This document shows, in pieces, positions 34,759-45,244 of a stretch of DNA of 64,000 bases. Made by a program: the position numbers and the translations under genes. How positions within the stretch are numbered: the first letter of the stretch is position 1; each line of letters starts with the position of its first letter. Origin of the DNA: Pseudomonas_T sp032052615 (lineage in GTDB: Bacteria; Pseudomonadota; Gammaproteobacteria; Pseudomonadales; Pseudomonadaceae); contig DAMBWF010000001.1 in NCBI GenBank assembly GCA_032052615.1, forward strand, positions 248,001 through 312,000, given 5' to 3'. Under the pieces are notes generated by a model. The model made no database searches and was not told the DNA's origin. It worked only from the letters and a program-made list of their open reading frames with translations.

Positions 34759-35559
34759 TCACAGCGAGAAGCCGCCGTCGACGGCGATGGCCTGGCCGGT
34801 GACGTGGGGCGCGCAGGCCAGGTAGACGGCGAGCTGGCCCATGTCCTCCACGGTCTGCGCTTCGCCCTGGGGCAGCAGACTGGCCTGGTGGCGTTCCCAG
34901 GACTGCGCCTCGCTCTCCCCCGGTTGGGCCCAGCGCCCGGACAACCCGTGCTCGCCGCGCCACATGCCGGTGCCGACGATGCCGGGGCAGAGCGCGTTGA
35001 CGGTGATGCCCTCGCGGGCCACCTCCTTGGCCAGGGCATTGCTGAAGCCGACCACGGCGAACTTGGAGGCGCTGTAATGGGCCAGGTCCGGGAAGCCGAC
35101 CCGGCCGGCGATGGAGGCCACGTTGATGATCCGCCCCCAGCGCCGGGCCTGCATGAGGGCCAGTTCAGCCTTGCAGCAGAGGAACACGCCGCGAGCGTTG
35201 ATGGTCATGACCCGGTCCCAGTCCTCGACGCTCAGCTCGCGGACCTTGTGGATGCTGATGACGCCGGCGTTGTTCACCGCTACGTCGAGCCGGCCGCGCT
35301 GGCGAGCGATCTCGTCCACCAGGGCCTGCACGCTCAGCGGGTCGCTGACGTCCACGCTCAGCGCCAGGGCGTGCCCGCCGAGGGCGCGAACCTGGGCGGC
35401 GCCTTCCTCGGCCAGGGCCGCGTCGAGGTCGGCGATCACCAGCTCGGCGCCGGCCTGGGCCAGGCTGCGAGCGATGCCCAGGCCGATGCCGCGTCCGCCG
35501 CCAGTGACCAGGGCGACCTTGCCGGACAGGGAGAATTGCGTAGGGGCGGTAACGGACAT
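34759..35559 (-). CDS. SDR-family acetoin reductase / 2,3-butanediol dehydrogenase
   Basis: This 266-residue classical short-chain dehydrogenase has the cofactor motif TGGGRGIG, NNAG, and catalytic Ser-Tyr-Lys in NVASI...YSASK. As first gene of the aco operon it is most likely a 2,3-butanediol/acetoin (diacetyl) reductase acting on the stereoisomers not used by the zinc enzyme BdhA. The start at 35559 gives the normal N-terminus; further upstream the frame crosses the sigma-54 promoter. Exact substrate is inferred from the operon. Confidence 0.87.
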   Translation of the reverse strand: MSVTAPTQFSLSGKVALVTGGGRGIGLGIARSLAQAGAELVIADLDAALAEEGAAQVRALGGHALALSVDVSDPLSVQALVDEIARQRGRLDVAVNNAGVISIHKVRELSVEDWDRVMTINARGVFLCCKAELALMQARRWGRIINVASIAGRVGFPDLAHYSASKFAVVGFSNALAKEVAREGITVNALCPGIVGTGMWRGEHGLSGRWAQPGESEAQSWERHQASLLPQGEAQTVEDMGQLAVYLACAPHVTGQAIAVDGGFSL

Positions 35560-35607
35560 GACGCACCTCGGATTGTTTTTGTTGGGCTTCGGTGTCCCGG
35601 GCACAAG

Positions 35608-35623
35608 AGCAAGCCCGGTGCCA
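35608..35623 (-). promoter_or_regulatory. Sigma-54 (-24/-12) promoter of the aco operon
   Basis: On the minus strand TGGCACCGGGCTTGCT matches the sigma-54 consensus (TGGCACGNNNNTTGCW) at all but one defined position, with correct GG/GC spacing. It lies about 50 bp before the SDR gene start, facing the operon, and the adjacent divergent gene encodes a sigma-54 activator. Confidence 0.85.
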
Positions 35624-35703
35624 GAACGCTCGGGATCGCGCCGGAACGCCCGGCGCAGAGCGTCCCGGAGTGGTGGCATCGGGTGGCCCGGCGAGGGCGG
35701 GCT

Positions 35704-35763
35704 TGAGACGCGCCATGCCAGTGCGCGGAGCGCGTCGGAGAGACGCGGAGACGCAGCGTCTCA
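35704..35763. promoter_or_regulatory. Repeated TGAGACGC elements, candidate AcoR enhancer site
   Basis: GAGACGC occurs at 35705-35711, 35740-35746 and 35748-35754, and its inverse GCGTCTC at 35756-35762; the last two form a perfect 15-bp palindrome. The first and last copies extend to TGAGACGC in opposite orientation. They lie about 80-140 bp upstream of the sigma-54 promoter, the normal distance for an upstream activator site, and before acoR itself. AcoR as the binder is inference. Confidence 0.6.
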
Positions 35764-35856
35764 GACGGGCGTCGGTCGTCCGCCGCGCTTGTCCGGGCGG
35801 CGGTGGAGGGCTTAAATGACCGGCACAAGAAAAACGATACGAGCCGTGGAGGCCCC

Positions 35857-37716
<1,860 letters not shown>

Positions 37717-37744
37717 CCCGACCGTGGCGGCGCTTACGGTCGGG
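37717..37744 (+). terminator. Stem-loop after acoR
   Basis: A 9-bp stem (CCCGACCGT with ACGGTCGGG) starts at the base after the acoR stop, and a second GC-rich stem follows at about 37745-37770 (GCGGGCCG with CGGCCCGC). There is no T-tract, so termination may be Rho-assisted. Confidence 0.45.
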
Positions 37745-37904
37745 GCGGGCCGCGTTCATTCGGCCCGCCGGGCAGAGCGGTGGCGTTCGCGCGATGTCGG
37801 TCGTTCGAAGCATTGAGGGGGCGCCACGGTCGTGGCTGCCGCGACTCTCTTGTGAAGAGCCCGGCAGGACGATTTGATTTCGGGGTACAGGAAATCCAGG
37901 CAAC

Positions 37905-37931
37905 AAAAAACCGGCGCGAGGGCCGGTTTTT
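37905..37931. terminator. Intrinsic terminator downstream of tRNA-Leu
   Basis: AAAAACCGGC and GCCGGTTTTT form a hairpin with A/T tracts on both sides. On the minus strand it lies 43 bp beyond the tRNA 3' end, and on the plus strand it would block read-through from acoR. Confidence 0.85.
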
Positions 37932-37973
37932 CGTGATGTTTCGGAATTCCGTGGAAGTCTCGAAACGTTGTCT

Positions 37974-38058
37974 TGGTGCCCCGGGGGAGACTCGAACTCC
38001 CACTCCTTTCGAAAACGGATTTTGAATCCGCCGCGTCTACCGATTCCGCCACCGGGGC
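37974..38058 (-). tRNA. tRNA-Leu (anticodon CAA)
   Basis: An 85-nt class II tRNA with the 3' CCA encoded. The acceptor stem is GCCCCGG with CCGGGGC. The anticodon loop TTCAAAA gives anticodon CAA (reads UUG). A long variable arm (TTTTCGAAAGGAG region) and a GTTCGAGTC T-loop are present. It is encoded on the minus strand just upstream of the divergent queA, with a terminator on its 3' side. Confidence 0.97.
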
Positions 38059-38169
38059 ACAATGGGCGCGAAGTATAGGGAGGCTCCGGGGAGAGGTCAA
38101 TCCACCCGCGTGGCCAGAAGGGGTGATTTCCGGTACTATTCGCGACCCTGCGAAACGACCCTGCCCGTC

Positions 38170-39219
38170 ATGCGTGTTGCCGACTTCCATTTCGATCTGC
38201 CCGATGAACTGATCGCCCGTCACCCCTTGGCGGAGCGCAGCGCCAGCCGCCTGCTGGTGCTGGATGGGCCGAGCGGCGAGGTAGCCCACCGGCAGTTTCC
38301 CGACCTGCTGGACTACCTGGAGCCGGGCGATCTGATGGTGTTCAACAATACCCGGGTCATTCCAGCCCGCCTGTTCGGGCGCAAGGCCTCGGGTGGCAAG
38401 CTGGAAGTGCTGGTGGAACGCGTGCTGGACAGCCACCGGGCGATGGCTCACGTGCGCTCCAGCAAATCGCCCAAGCCCGGCACCCAGCTACTGCTGGACG
38501 GCGGCGGCGAGGCCGAGATGGTGGCCCGCCACGATACCCTGTTCGAGCTGCGCTTTTCCGAACCGCTGCTGCCCCTGCTGGAGCGCATTGGCCACATGCC
38601 GTTGCCTCCTTATATAGACAGGGCCGACGAAGAGGCCGACCGTGAGCGCTACCAGACCGTCTATGCCCAGCGCGCCGGGGCCGTGGCGGCGCCCACCGCG
38701 GGCCTGCACTTCGACGGGCCCCTGTTGGCGGCCATTCGGGCCAAGGGCGTGGAGACGGCATTCGTCACCCTGCACGTGGGGGCGGGCACCTTCCAGCCGG
38801 TGCGGGTGGAACGGATCGAGGAGCACCACATGCATCGCGAGTGGCTGGAGGTCGGCCCCGACGTGGTGGCGGCCGTGGAGGCCTGCCGGGCGCGGGGCGG
38901 CCGGGTGATCGCCGTGGGCACCACCAGCGTGAGGTCCCTGGAGACGGCTGCCCGGGATGGTACGCTGCGGCCGTTCAGCGGTGACACCGATATCTTTCTT
39001 TACCCGGGCAAGCCCTTTCACGTGGTGGATGCCCTGGTGACCAATTTTCACCTGCCCGAATCGACGTTGCTGATGCTGGTGTCCGCCTTCGCCGGCTATG
39101 CGCAGACCCTGGCGGCCTATGCCGCCGCGGTGGAACGTCGCTATCGCTTCTTCAGTTACGGTGACGCCATGTTCGTCACCCGCAACCCCGCCGCGCGCGG
39201 CCCCGAGGTTTCCCCATGA
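38170..39219 (+). CDS. queA: S-adenosylmethionine:tRNA ribosyltransferase-isomerase QueA
   Basis: This 349-residue enzyme converts preQ1-modified tRNA to epoxyqueuosine using the ribosyl part of S-adenosylmethionine. Signature stretches are MRVADFHFDLPDELIA, NNTRVIPARLFG, the AAPTAGLHF segment, THVGAGTFQPVR-like (LHVGAGTFQPVRVE) and TNFHLPESTLLMLV. The start at 38170 is the conserved N-terminus. It overlaps tgt by 4 bp (ATGA), so the two queuosine genes are coupled. Confidence 0.96.
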   Translation: MRVADFHFDLPDELIARHPLAERSASRLLVLDGPSGEVAHRQFPDLLDYLEPGDLMVFNNTRVIPARLFGRKASGGKLEVLVERVLDSHRAMAHVRSSKSPKPGTQLLLDGGGEAEMVARHDTLFELRFSEPLLPLLERIGHMPLPPYIDRADEEADRERYQTVYAQRAGAVAAPTAGLHFDGPLLAAIRAKGVETAFVTLHVGAGTFQPVRVERIEEHHMHREWLEVGPDVVAAVEACRARGGRVIAVGTTSVRSLETAARDGTLRPFSGDTDIFLYPGKPFHVVDALVTNFHLPESTLLMLVSAFAGYAQTLAAYAAAVERRYRFFSYGDAMFVTRNPAARGPEVSP

Positions 39220-40349
39220 CGCGCACCTGCCGCATGTCCTTCGAGTTGCTGGCCACCGACGGTAAAGCCCGTCGTGGGCGCCTGACCTTCCCGCGCGGCA
39301 TGGTGGAAACCCCGGCGTTCATGCCGGTGGGGACCTATGGCACGGTAAAGGGCATGCTGCCCCGGGACATCGAGGCCATCGGCGCGCAGATCATCCTCGG
39401 CAACACCTTTCACCTGTGGCTGCGGCCGGGCACCGAGGTGATCAAGCGGCACGGCGACCTCCACGACTTCATGCAATGGCAGGGGCCGATCCTCACCGAT
39501 TCTGGTGGCTTCCAGGTATTCAGCCTGGGGGCCATGCGCAAGATCAAGGAGGAGGGCGTGACCTTCGCTTCGCCGGTGGACGGCGCCAAGGTGTTCATGG
39601 GGCCCGAGGAGTCCATGCAGGTCCAGCGCGACCTGGGTTCCGACATCGTGATGATTTTCGACGAGTGCACGCCGTACCCCGCCGACCATGACGAGGCACA
39701 GCGCTCCATGGAATTGTCGCTGCGTTGGGCGCGCCGCTCGAAGGTCGCCCATGGCGACAACAGCGCGGCGCTGTTCGGTATCGTCCAGGGCGGCATGCAC
39801 GAGGACCTGCGTATGCGCTCGCTGGAGGCGCTCGACGAGATCGGCTTCGATGGCTTGGCCATCGGCGGGCTGTCGGTAGGCGAGCCGAAGGAAGAAATGA
39901 TCCGCGTGCTGGATTTCCTGCCGCCGCGCATGCCGGCCGACAAGCCCCGTTATCTGATGGGGGTCGGCAAGCCGGAGGACCTGGTGGAGGGCGTGCGGCG
40001 CGGCGTGGACATGTTCGACTGCGTGATGCCCACGCGCAACGCCCGCAATGGCCACCTGTTCATCGACAGCGGGGTGCTGAAGCTGCGCAACGCCGTCCAC
40101 AAGCACGACGATTCCCCCCTCGATCCCGATTGCGATTGCTACACCTGCCGGCACTTTTCCCGCTCCTACCTGCACCACTTGGACAAGTGCGGCGAAATGC
40201 TCGGCAGCATGCTTAATACCATCCACAATTTGCGGCATTACCAGCGCCTGATGGCTGGTTTGCGCGAGGCAATTCAACAGGGTAAATTGGCCGCCTTTGT
40301 CGACGCCTTCTATACCCGGCGCGGCCTGCCAACGCCGCCGCTGGACTGA
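39216..40349 (+). CDS. tgt: Queuine tRNA-guanine transglycosylase
   Basis: This 377-residue enzyme exchanges guanine-34 of tRNAs with GUN anticodons for the queuosine precursor preQ1. The active-site segment LTDSGGFQVFSLG carries the catalytic Asp, the nucleophile region contains DMFDCVMPTRNARNG, and the zinc site is CDCYTCRHFSR with a later His. The ATG overlapping queA was used; an ATG 18 bp later (MSFELLATDG) is a possible alternative. It is followed by yajC-secDF, the normal order. Confidence 0.96.
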   Translation: MTRTCRMSFELLATDGKARRGRLTFPRGMVETPAFMPVGTYGTVKGMLPRDIEAIGAQIILGNTFHLWLRPGTEVIKRHGDLHDFMQWQGPILTDSGGFQVFSLGAMRKIKEEGVTFASPVDGAKVFMGPEESMQVQRDLGSDIVMIFDECTPYPADHDEAQRSMELSLRWARRSKVAHGDNSAALFGIVQGGMHEDLRMRSLEALDEIGFDGLAIGGLSVGEPKEEMIRVLDFLPPRMPADKPRYLMGVGKPEDLVEGVRRGVDMFDCVMPTRNARNGHLFIDSGVLKLRNAVHKHDDSPLDPDCDCYTCRHFSRSYLHHLDKCGEMLGSMLNTIHNLRHYQRLMAGLREAIQQGKLAAFVDAFYTRRGLPTPPLD

Positions 40350-40383
40350 GCACGTTTCGAGAACTTAGCAACAGGAGTGTTCC

Positions 40384-40722
40384 ATGAGCTTTCTGATTCC
40401 CGCCGCCTTCGCCGATGCCGGCGCGCCCGCGGCGGCCGGTCCCGCCGGCACCGGCTTCGAGTGGGTGTTCCTGGTCGGCTTCCTGGTCATCTTCTACCTG
40501 ATGATCTGGCGTCCGCAGGCCAAGCGCTCCAAGGAGCACAAGAACCTGCTCGGCGGCCTCCAGAAGGGAGACGAGGTGGTGACCACCGGCGGAATCGCCG
40601 GCAAGGTGGTGAAGGTGACCGATGATTTCGTGGTCCTCGAAGTGTCCTCCACCGTCGAATTGAAGATTCAGAAAGCGGCCATCGCTGCGACGTTGCCGAA
40701 AGGCACCCTGAAAGCCATATAA
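40384..40722 (+). CDS. yajC: Preprotein translocase accessory subunit YajC
   Basis: This 112-residue single-pass membrane protein associates with SecDF. One membrane helix lies at about residues 22-42 (WVFLVGFLVIFYLMIWRPQ), followed by the conserved RPQAKRSKEHKNLL and the KGDEVVTTGGIAGKV beta domain. A good ribosome site (CAGGAG) precedes the ATG. It is 62 bp upstream of secD, with a stable stem-loop in the gap. Confidence 0.95.
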   Translation: MSFLIPAAFADAGAPAAAGPAGTGFEWVFLVGFLVIFYLMIWRPQAKRSKEHKNLLGGLQKGDEVVTTGGIAGKVVKVTDDFVVLEVSSTVELKIQKAAIAATLPKGTLKAI

Positions 40723-40740
40723 CCTGTCGTTCCTCTCCCA

Positions 40741-40770
40741 TGACGGGGCGCCACTAGGCGCCCCGCGTCA
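40741..40770 (+). other. Intercistronic stem-loop between yajC and secD
   Basis: GGGGCGCC-ACTA-GGCGCCCC is a perfect 8-bp stem extended by TGAC/GTCA arms. No T-tract follows, and secD begins 15 bp later, so it probably adjusts relative expression or RNA stability rather than terminating. Confidence 0.55.
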
Positions 40771-40784
40771 TAACGGGCGGTGTC

Positions 40785-42647
40785 ATGCTCAACAAATATC
40801 CTCTGTGGAAGTACCTGCTGATCCTGGCGGTTCTCGTCGTCGGCTTCATCTATTCCGCGCCCAATCTTTATCCGGACGATCCGGCGATCCAGATCAGCGG
40901 CACCAGCACGGCGCTGAAGGTGGATCAAGGCACGCTCGATCGCGCCGCTCAGGCGTTGACCGAGGCCGGTATCCCGGTGAAGGCCTCCACCCTCGGTCAG
41001 CATGGCGGATTGTTGCGCCTGACCAAGCTGGGCGATCAGTTGCCCGCCAAGGACGTGGTGGGGCGCGCGCTGGGGGATGACTATGTCGTGGCCCTCAACC
41101 TGGCGCCGACCACGCCCGGCTGGCTGCGCAGCCTCGGTGCTTCGCCGATGAAGCTGGGCCTGGACCTGTCCGGTGGCGTGCACTTCCTGCTTGCCGTGGA
41201 CATGGAAAAAGCCGTCAGCGCGCGGATGAAGGTCTACGAGGGCGATGTGAAGAGCACGCTGCGCAAGGAGCGCGTGCGCTACCGCAGCCTGCCGTCCCAA
41301 GACGCCGCGATCCAGCTCGGCTTCGCCGACGAGGAAAGCCTGGACAAGGCTCAGGCCCTGATCCGCAAGAGCTTCAACGATTTCGAGATCACCACCGCCG
41401 AGCGCAACGGCCAGCGCATCCTGCGCCTCGCGCTGACCCAGGCGAAGCTGGCGGAAATCCGCGAATACTCCATCAAGCAGAACCTGACCACTGTCCGCAA
41501 CCGGGTGAACGAGCTCGGCGTGGCCGAGCCGCTGGTGCAGCGCCAGGGCGCCAACCGCATCGTGGTGGAACTGCCCGGCGTGCAGGACACCGCCGAGGCC
41601 AAGCGCGTGCTCGGCAAGACCGCCAACCTGGAGTTCCGTCTGGCCGCTGAGCCCGGTGCCAGCAAGGCCACCAGCGAGACCTTCGAGTTCCGCGAACCCG
41701 GCCGTCCGCCGGTGCAACTGGAGCGCGGCCTGATCCTCACCGGCGACCAGGTGACCGATGCCAAGGCTAGCTACGACGAGAACGGCCGTCCGCAGGTGAA
41801 CATCCACCTGGATGGCCACGGCGGCGAGCTGATGAGCCGCGCCACCCGCAATAACGTCGGGCGCAGCATGGCGGTGATCTTCATCGAGCAGAAGCCGGTG
41901 ACCCGCTACGTGAAGCAGATGGTCGACGGCGCCGAGAAGGAACAGCCGGTGACCACCTTCCAGGAAGAGAAGAAGGTGATCAGCCTGGCGACCATCCAGT
42001 CGCCGCTGGGCAGCCAGTTCCGCATCACCGGCCTGAACGGGCAGGGCGAGTCGTCCGAACTGGCGTTGCTGCTGCGCGCCGGCGCGCTGGCGGCACCGAT
42101 GTACTTCGCCGAGGAACGCACCATCGGGCCGAGCCTGGGGGCCGACAACATCGCCAAGGGCGTCGATGCGTCCCTGTGGGGCATGGTCTTCGTATCGCTG
42201 TTCATCATCGCCATCTACCGCTTCTTCGGTGTGCTGGCCACGGTGGCACTGGCCTTCAACATGGTTCTGCTGCTGGCGTTGATGTCGGTGCTGCATGCCA
42301 CCCTGACCTTGCCCGGCATCGCCGGTATCGTGCTGACGATGGGCATGGCGGTGGACGCCAACGTGCTGATCTTCTCGCGGATTCGCGAGGAAATCGCCAA
42401 TGGCCTGTCGGTGCAGCGCGCCATCCATGAGGGCTTCGACCGGGCCTTCACCGCGATCCTCGATGCCAACCTCACGAGCCTGCTGGTGGGCGGCATCCTG
42501 TTCGCCATGGGGACCGGTCCGGTGAAGGGCTTCGCGGTGACCATGTCGCTGGGTATCTTCACCTCAATGTTCACCGCGATCATGGTGACGCGTGGCATGG
42601 TCAACCTGATTTTCGGTGGCCGTGACTTCAAGAAGCTGTGGATCTGA
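40785..42647 (+). CDS. secD: Protein translocase subunit SecD
   Basis: This 620-residue inner-membrane protein works with SecF to pull exported proteins into the periplasm using the proton gradient. After the first membrane helix (residues about 8-26) comes the large periplasmic P1 domain, including GLDLSGGVHFLLAVD. Five C-terminal helices follow, with the conserved GMAVDANVLIFSRIREE stretch at about residue 517-533. The length is normal for Pseudomonas, and secF starts 10 bp after the stop. Confidence 0.97.
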   Translation: MLNKYPLWKYLLILAVLVVGFIYSAPNLYPDDPAIQISGTSTALKVDQGTLDRAAQALTEAGIPVKASTLGQHGGLLRLTKLGDQLPAKDVVGRALGDDYVVALNLAPTTPGWLRSLGASPMKLGLDLSGGVHFLLAVDMEKAVSARMKVYEGDVKSTLRKERVRYRSLPSQDAAIQLGFADEESLDKAQALIRKSFNDFEITTAERNGQRILRLALTQAKLAEIREYSIKQNLTTVRNRVNELGVAEPLVQRQGANRIVVELPGVQDTAEAKRVLGKTANLEFRLAAEPGASKATSETFEFREPGRPPVQLERGLILTGDQVTDAKASYDENGRPQVNIHLDGHGGELMSRATRNNVGRSMAVIFIEQKPVTRYVKQMVDGAEKEQPVTTFQEEKKVISLATIQSPLGSQFRITGLNGQGESSELALLLRAGALAAPMYFAEERTIGPSLGADNIAKGVDASLWGMVFVSLFIIAIYRFFGVLATVALAFNMVLLLALMSVLHATLTLPGIAGIVLTMGMAVDANVLIFSRIREEIANGLSVQRAIHEGFDRAFTAILDANLTSLLVGGILFAMGTGPVKGFAVTMSLGIFTSMFTAIMVTRGMVNLIFGGRDFKKLWI

Positions 42648-42657
42648 GGGGCACCCC

Positions 42658-43572
42658 ATGAAACTGAGCACTATCAACTTCATGGGCGTGCGCAATGTCG
42701 CGTTCGCCCTGACCATGCTCCTGACCCTGCTGGCGTTGTTCAGCTGGTTCTACAAAGGCATCAACTTCGGCCTGGACTTCACCGGCGGCACCCAGATCGA
42801 ACTGTCCTATGAGCATCCGGCGCAATTGGACAAGGTCCGCGAAGACCTGGCGGCGGCCGGCTACGGCGAGGCCGTGGTCCAGAGTTTCGGCGAAGCCACC
42901 GAGGTGATGGTCCGCCTGCAGGGTGACGACCCGCAGTTGGGCAACAAGGTGGCCTCGGCGCTGAGCGCGAAAAGTGGCGACAACCCGGTGCAGGTCAAGC
43001 GCGTCGAGTATGTCGGTCCGCAGGTGGGCGAGGAGCTGCGGGATCAGGGCGGCCTCGGCATGCTGCTGGCCTTGGGCGGCATCCTGGTCTACGTGGCCTT
43101 CCGCTTCCAGTGGAAGTTCGCCGTCGGCGCCATCATCTCGCTGATCCACGACGTGGTGGTCACGATGGGCATCCTGTCGTTCTTTCAGGTGCAGTTCGAC
43201 TTGACCGTGCTCGCCGCGGTGCTGGCAATCATCGGCTACTCGCTGAACGACACCATCGTGGTCTTCGACCGGGTACGAGAGAACTTCCGCGTGTTGCGCA
43301 AGGCCAGCCTGATCGAGAACATCAACGTGTCCACCACGCAGACCCTGCTGCGTACCCTGGCCACTTCGATTTCCACCCTGCTGGCCATCGTCGCGTTGCT
43401 GATCTTCGCGGGCGATAACCTGTTCGGCTTCTCCATCGCGTTGTTCATCGGCGTGCTGGCGGGCACCTATTCCTCCATCTATATCGCCAACGTGGTGCTG
43501 ATCTGGCTGAACCTCACCAGCGAGGACCTGATCCCGACTACAACCACCGAGGCGGTGGACGAGCGTCCCTGA
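42658..43572 (+). CDS. secF: Protein translocase subunit SecF
   Basis: This 304-residue partner of SecD shows INFGLDFTGGTQIEL after the first membrane helix, a short periplasmic domain, and five further helices with GYSLNDTIVVFDRVREN. The start at 42658 (MKLSTINFMGVRN) was chosen over an in-frame start inside secD. It completes the queA-tgt-yajC-secD-secF set. Confidence 0.96.
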   Translation: MKLSTINFMGVRNVAFALTMLLTLLALFSWFYKGINFGLDFTGGTQIELSYEHPAQLDKVREDLAAAGYGEAVVQSFGEATEVMVRLQGDDPQLGNKVASALSAKSGDNPVQVKRVEYVGPQVGEELRDQGGLGMLLALGGILVYVAFRFQWKFAVGAIISLIHDVVVTMGILSFFQVQFDLTVLAAVLAIIGYSLNDTIVVFDRVRENFRVLRKASLIENINVSTTQTLLRTLATSISTLLAIVALLIFAGDNLFGFSIALFIGVLAGTYSSIYIANVVLIWLNLTSEDLIPTTTTEAVDERP

Positions 43573-43694
43573 CTGTGACGCACCTCTCGGGCCGTCGTTC
43601 GAGGGGTGCCGTGCCGGAACTTGACCTGTTTTCCGCTTTCCAAGGCGAGGCATAGGGCGGTTTCGCCCGGTCCGGTAGAAGTCAGGAGGTTAGC

Positions 43695-44246
43695 GTGAAC
43701 AAGTCGTTGCTGGTCGGCGCCGTGCTGGGCGCGGTCGGTGTCACCGCTGGAGGGGCCGTGGCCACCTACAGTCTGGTAGGAGGCGGCCCGGATTACGCTG
43801 AAGTGCTCGCGGTACAGCCGGTCAAGGAAACCGTCAAGACGCCTCGGCAGGAGTGCAAGGACGTCGCCGTTACCCGGCAGCGGCCGGTGCAGGATCAACA
43901 CCGAGTGGCGGGTACGGTCATCGGCGCTCTGGCCGGCGGCCTGCTCGGCAACCAGATTGGTGGCGGCAGTGGTAAGAAGATCGCCACCGTGGCCGGTGCG
44001 GTCGGTGGCGGTTATGCCGGCAACCAGGTGCAGGGCAACATGCAGTCCCGCGACACCTATACCACCACGGAAACCCGCTGCAAGACGGTGCAGGACACCA
44101 GCGAGAAGCTGGTGGGGTATGACGTGAAGTATCAGCTCAATGGCAGGGTGGATCAGGTCCGCATGGATCATGATCCAGGCAATCGCATTCCCCTGAACGA
44201 AAAGGGGCAATTGGTTCTGATGAAACAGGAAGTTGCAGCCCAGTAA
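43695..44246 (+). CDS. Glycine-zipper 2TM domain envelope protein
   Basis: This 183-residue protein begins with a signal-like hydrophobic segment (LLVGAVLGAVGVTAGGAVATYS) without a lipobox Cys and has a glycine-zipper 2TM module (GTVIGALAGGLLGNQIGGGSGKK... GGGYAGNQVQG), related to 17-kDa surface antigen/SlyB-type proteins. Two Cys residues (in RQECKD and TRCKTV) flank the zipper and could pair. Translation starts at GTG 43695 with AGGAGGT 5 bp upstream. The gene has its own terminator. The precise envelope role is unknown. Confidence 0.85.
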   Translation: MNKSLLVGAVLGAVGVTAGGAVATYSLVGGGPDYAEVLAVQPVKETVKTPRQECKDVAVTRQRPVQDQHRVAGTVIGALAGGLLGNQIGGGSGKKIATVAGAVGGGYAGNQVQGNMQSRDTYTTTETRCKTVQDTSEKLVGYDVKYQLNGRVDQVRMDHDPGNRIPLNEKGQLVLMKQEVAAQ

Positions 44247-44247
44247 C

Positions 44248-44275
44248 GAAAAAAGCGCCCCACGGGGCGCTTTTT
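44248..44275. terminator. Bidirectional intrinsic terminator
   Basis: AAAAAAGCGCCC and GGGCGCTTTTT form a hairpin between convergent genes (glycine-zipper protein and suhB), with A- and T-tracts on both sides. Confidence 0.9.
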
Positions 44276-44295
44276 CATGGTCGCGAACTGCTTGC

Positions 44296-45111
44296 TTAAC
44301 GTTTCAGCGAGGGCGGCAGGTGCGGCTGAATGGCGGTCAGTACGCCCTTGAAGCACTTGGTGTTGCCCGCCACGATGTGGCCTTTTTCAAGGAAGTCGTG
44401 GCCACCGGTGAAATCGCTCACCAAGCCGCCCGCTTCCTGGATCAGCAGGGCGCCCGCCGCCATGTCCCATTCCGATAGGCCGAATTCCCAGAAAGCGTCG
44501 AAACGACCGGCGGCCACATAGGCCAGGTCGAGGCTGGCGGCACCGGCGCGGCGGATGCCGGCCGTCTGGCCCACCAGGCTGCGGAACATGCCAAGGTAGT
44601 TGTCGAGGTTGTCCAACTGGCTGTCCCGGAACGGGAAGCCGGTACCCAGCAGGGCGCCATCCAGGCTCTTGCGCGAACTGACCCGCAGGCGACGACCGTT
44701 CAGCGCGGCGCCACGGCCGCGACTGGCGGTGAATTCTTCCTGGCGGATCGGATCGAGCACCACGGCATGTTCCAGGCGACCCCGGTACTTGCAGGCAATG
44801 CTCACCGCATAGTGCGGGACGCCGCGCACGAAGTTGGTGGTACCGTCCAGTGGGTCGATGATCCACAGGTAGTCGGCGCCTTCGCCGCTGCCTTCGCTCA
44901 GGCCGGTCTCCTCGCCGAGGATGCCGTGGTTCGGATACGCCTTGCGCAGCGCTTGGATGATGGTCTGCTCGGCGCTGCGATCCACCTCGGACACATAATC
45001 CTTGGCATCCTTTTCGTTCACCGAAATGACATCCAGGCGTTCGATCGAGCGGAAAATCAGTTCACCGGCGCTACGGGCGGCGCGCAGGGCGATATTCAGC
45101 ATAGGCTGCAT
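44296..45111 (-). CDS. suhB: Inositol-1-monophosphatase family protein SuhB
   Basis: This 271-residue magnesium-dependent phosphatase shows the metal-binding motifs GEETG, DPLDGTTNFV and WDMAAG. SuhB also takes part in the rRNA antitermination complex and, in Pseudomonas, affects virulence regulation. It is divergent from trmJ, with 133 bp between the starts, and convergent with the glycine-zipper gene, the standard Pseudomonas order. Confidence 0.95.
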   Translation of the reverse strand: MQPMLNIALRAARSAGELIFRSIERLDVISVNEKDAKDYVSEVDRSAEQTIIQALRKAYPNHGILGEETGLSEGSGEGADYLWIIDPLDGTTNFVRGVPHYAVSIACKYRGRLEHAVVLDPIRQEEFTASRGRGAALNGRRLRVSSRKSLDGALLGTGFPFRDSQLDNLDNYLGMFRSLVGQTAGIRRAGAASLDLAYVAAGRFDAFWEFGLSEWDMAAGALLIQEAGGLVSDFTGGHDFLEKGHIVAGNTKCFKGVLTAIQPHLPPSLKR

Positions 45112-45244
45112 GGGGCGAGTACCTGGGGCGTGTTAAAGAGGAAGCCGGGCATTCTACCAGAAAAGCCGGGGGCATCCAGTTCGAGGCGCCTGCCGCGTGG
45201 CGCCCGCCTGGGGGCTTCGGTAAGATTTCCGTCTTATTCCATTT

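Noticed and set aside
35803..35856. Longer AcoR beginning at ATG 35803
   Set aside because: The extra 18 residues are unlike the family and have no ribosome site, while GGAGG lies 5 bp before the ATG at 35857.
37974..38058. tRNA-associated integration site for a genomic island
   Set aside because: No integrase, no second copy of the tRNA 3' end and no composition change were seen near it. The aco block was noted only as possibly relocated.
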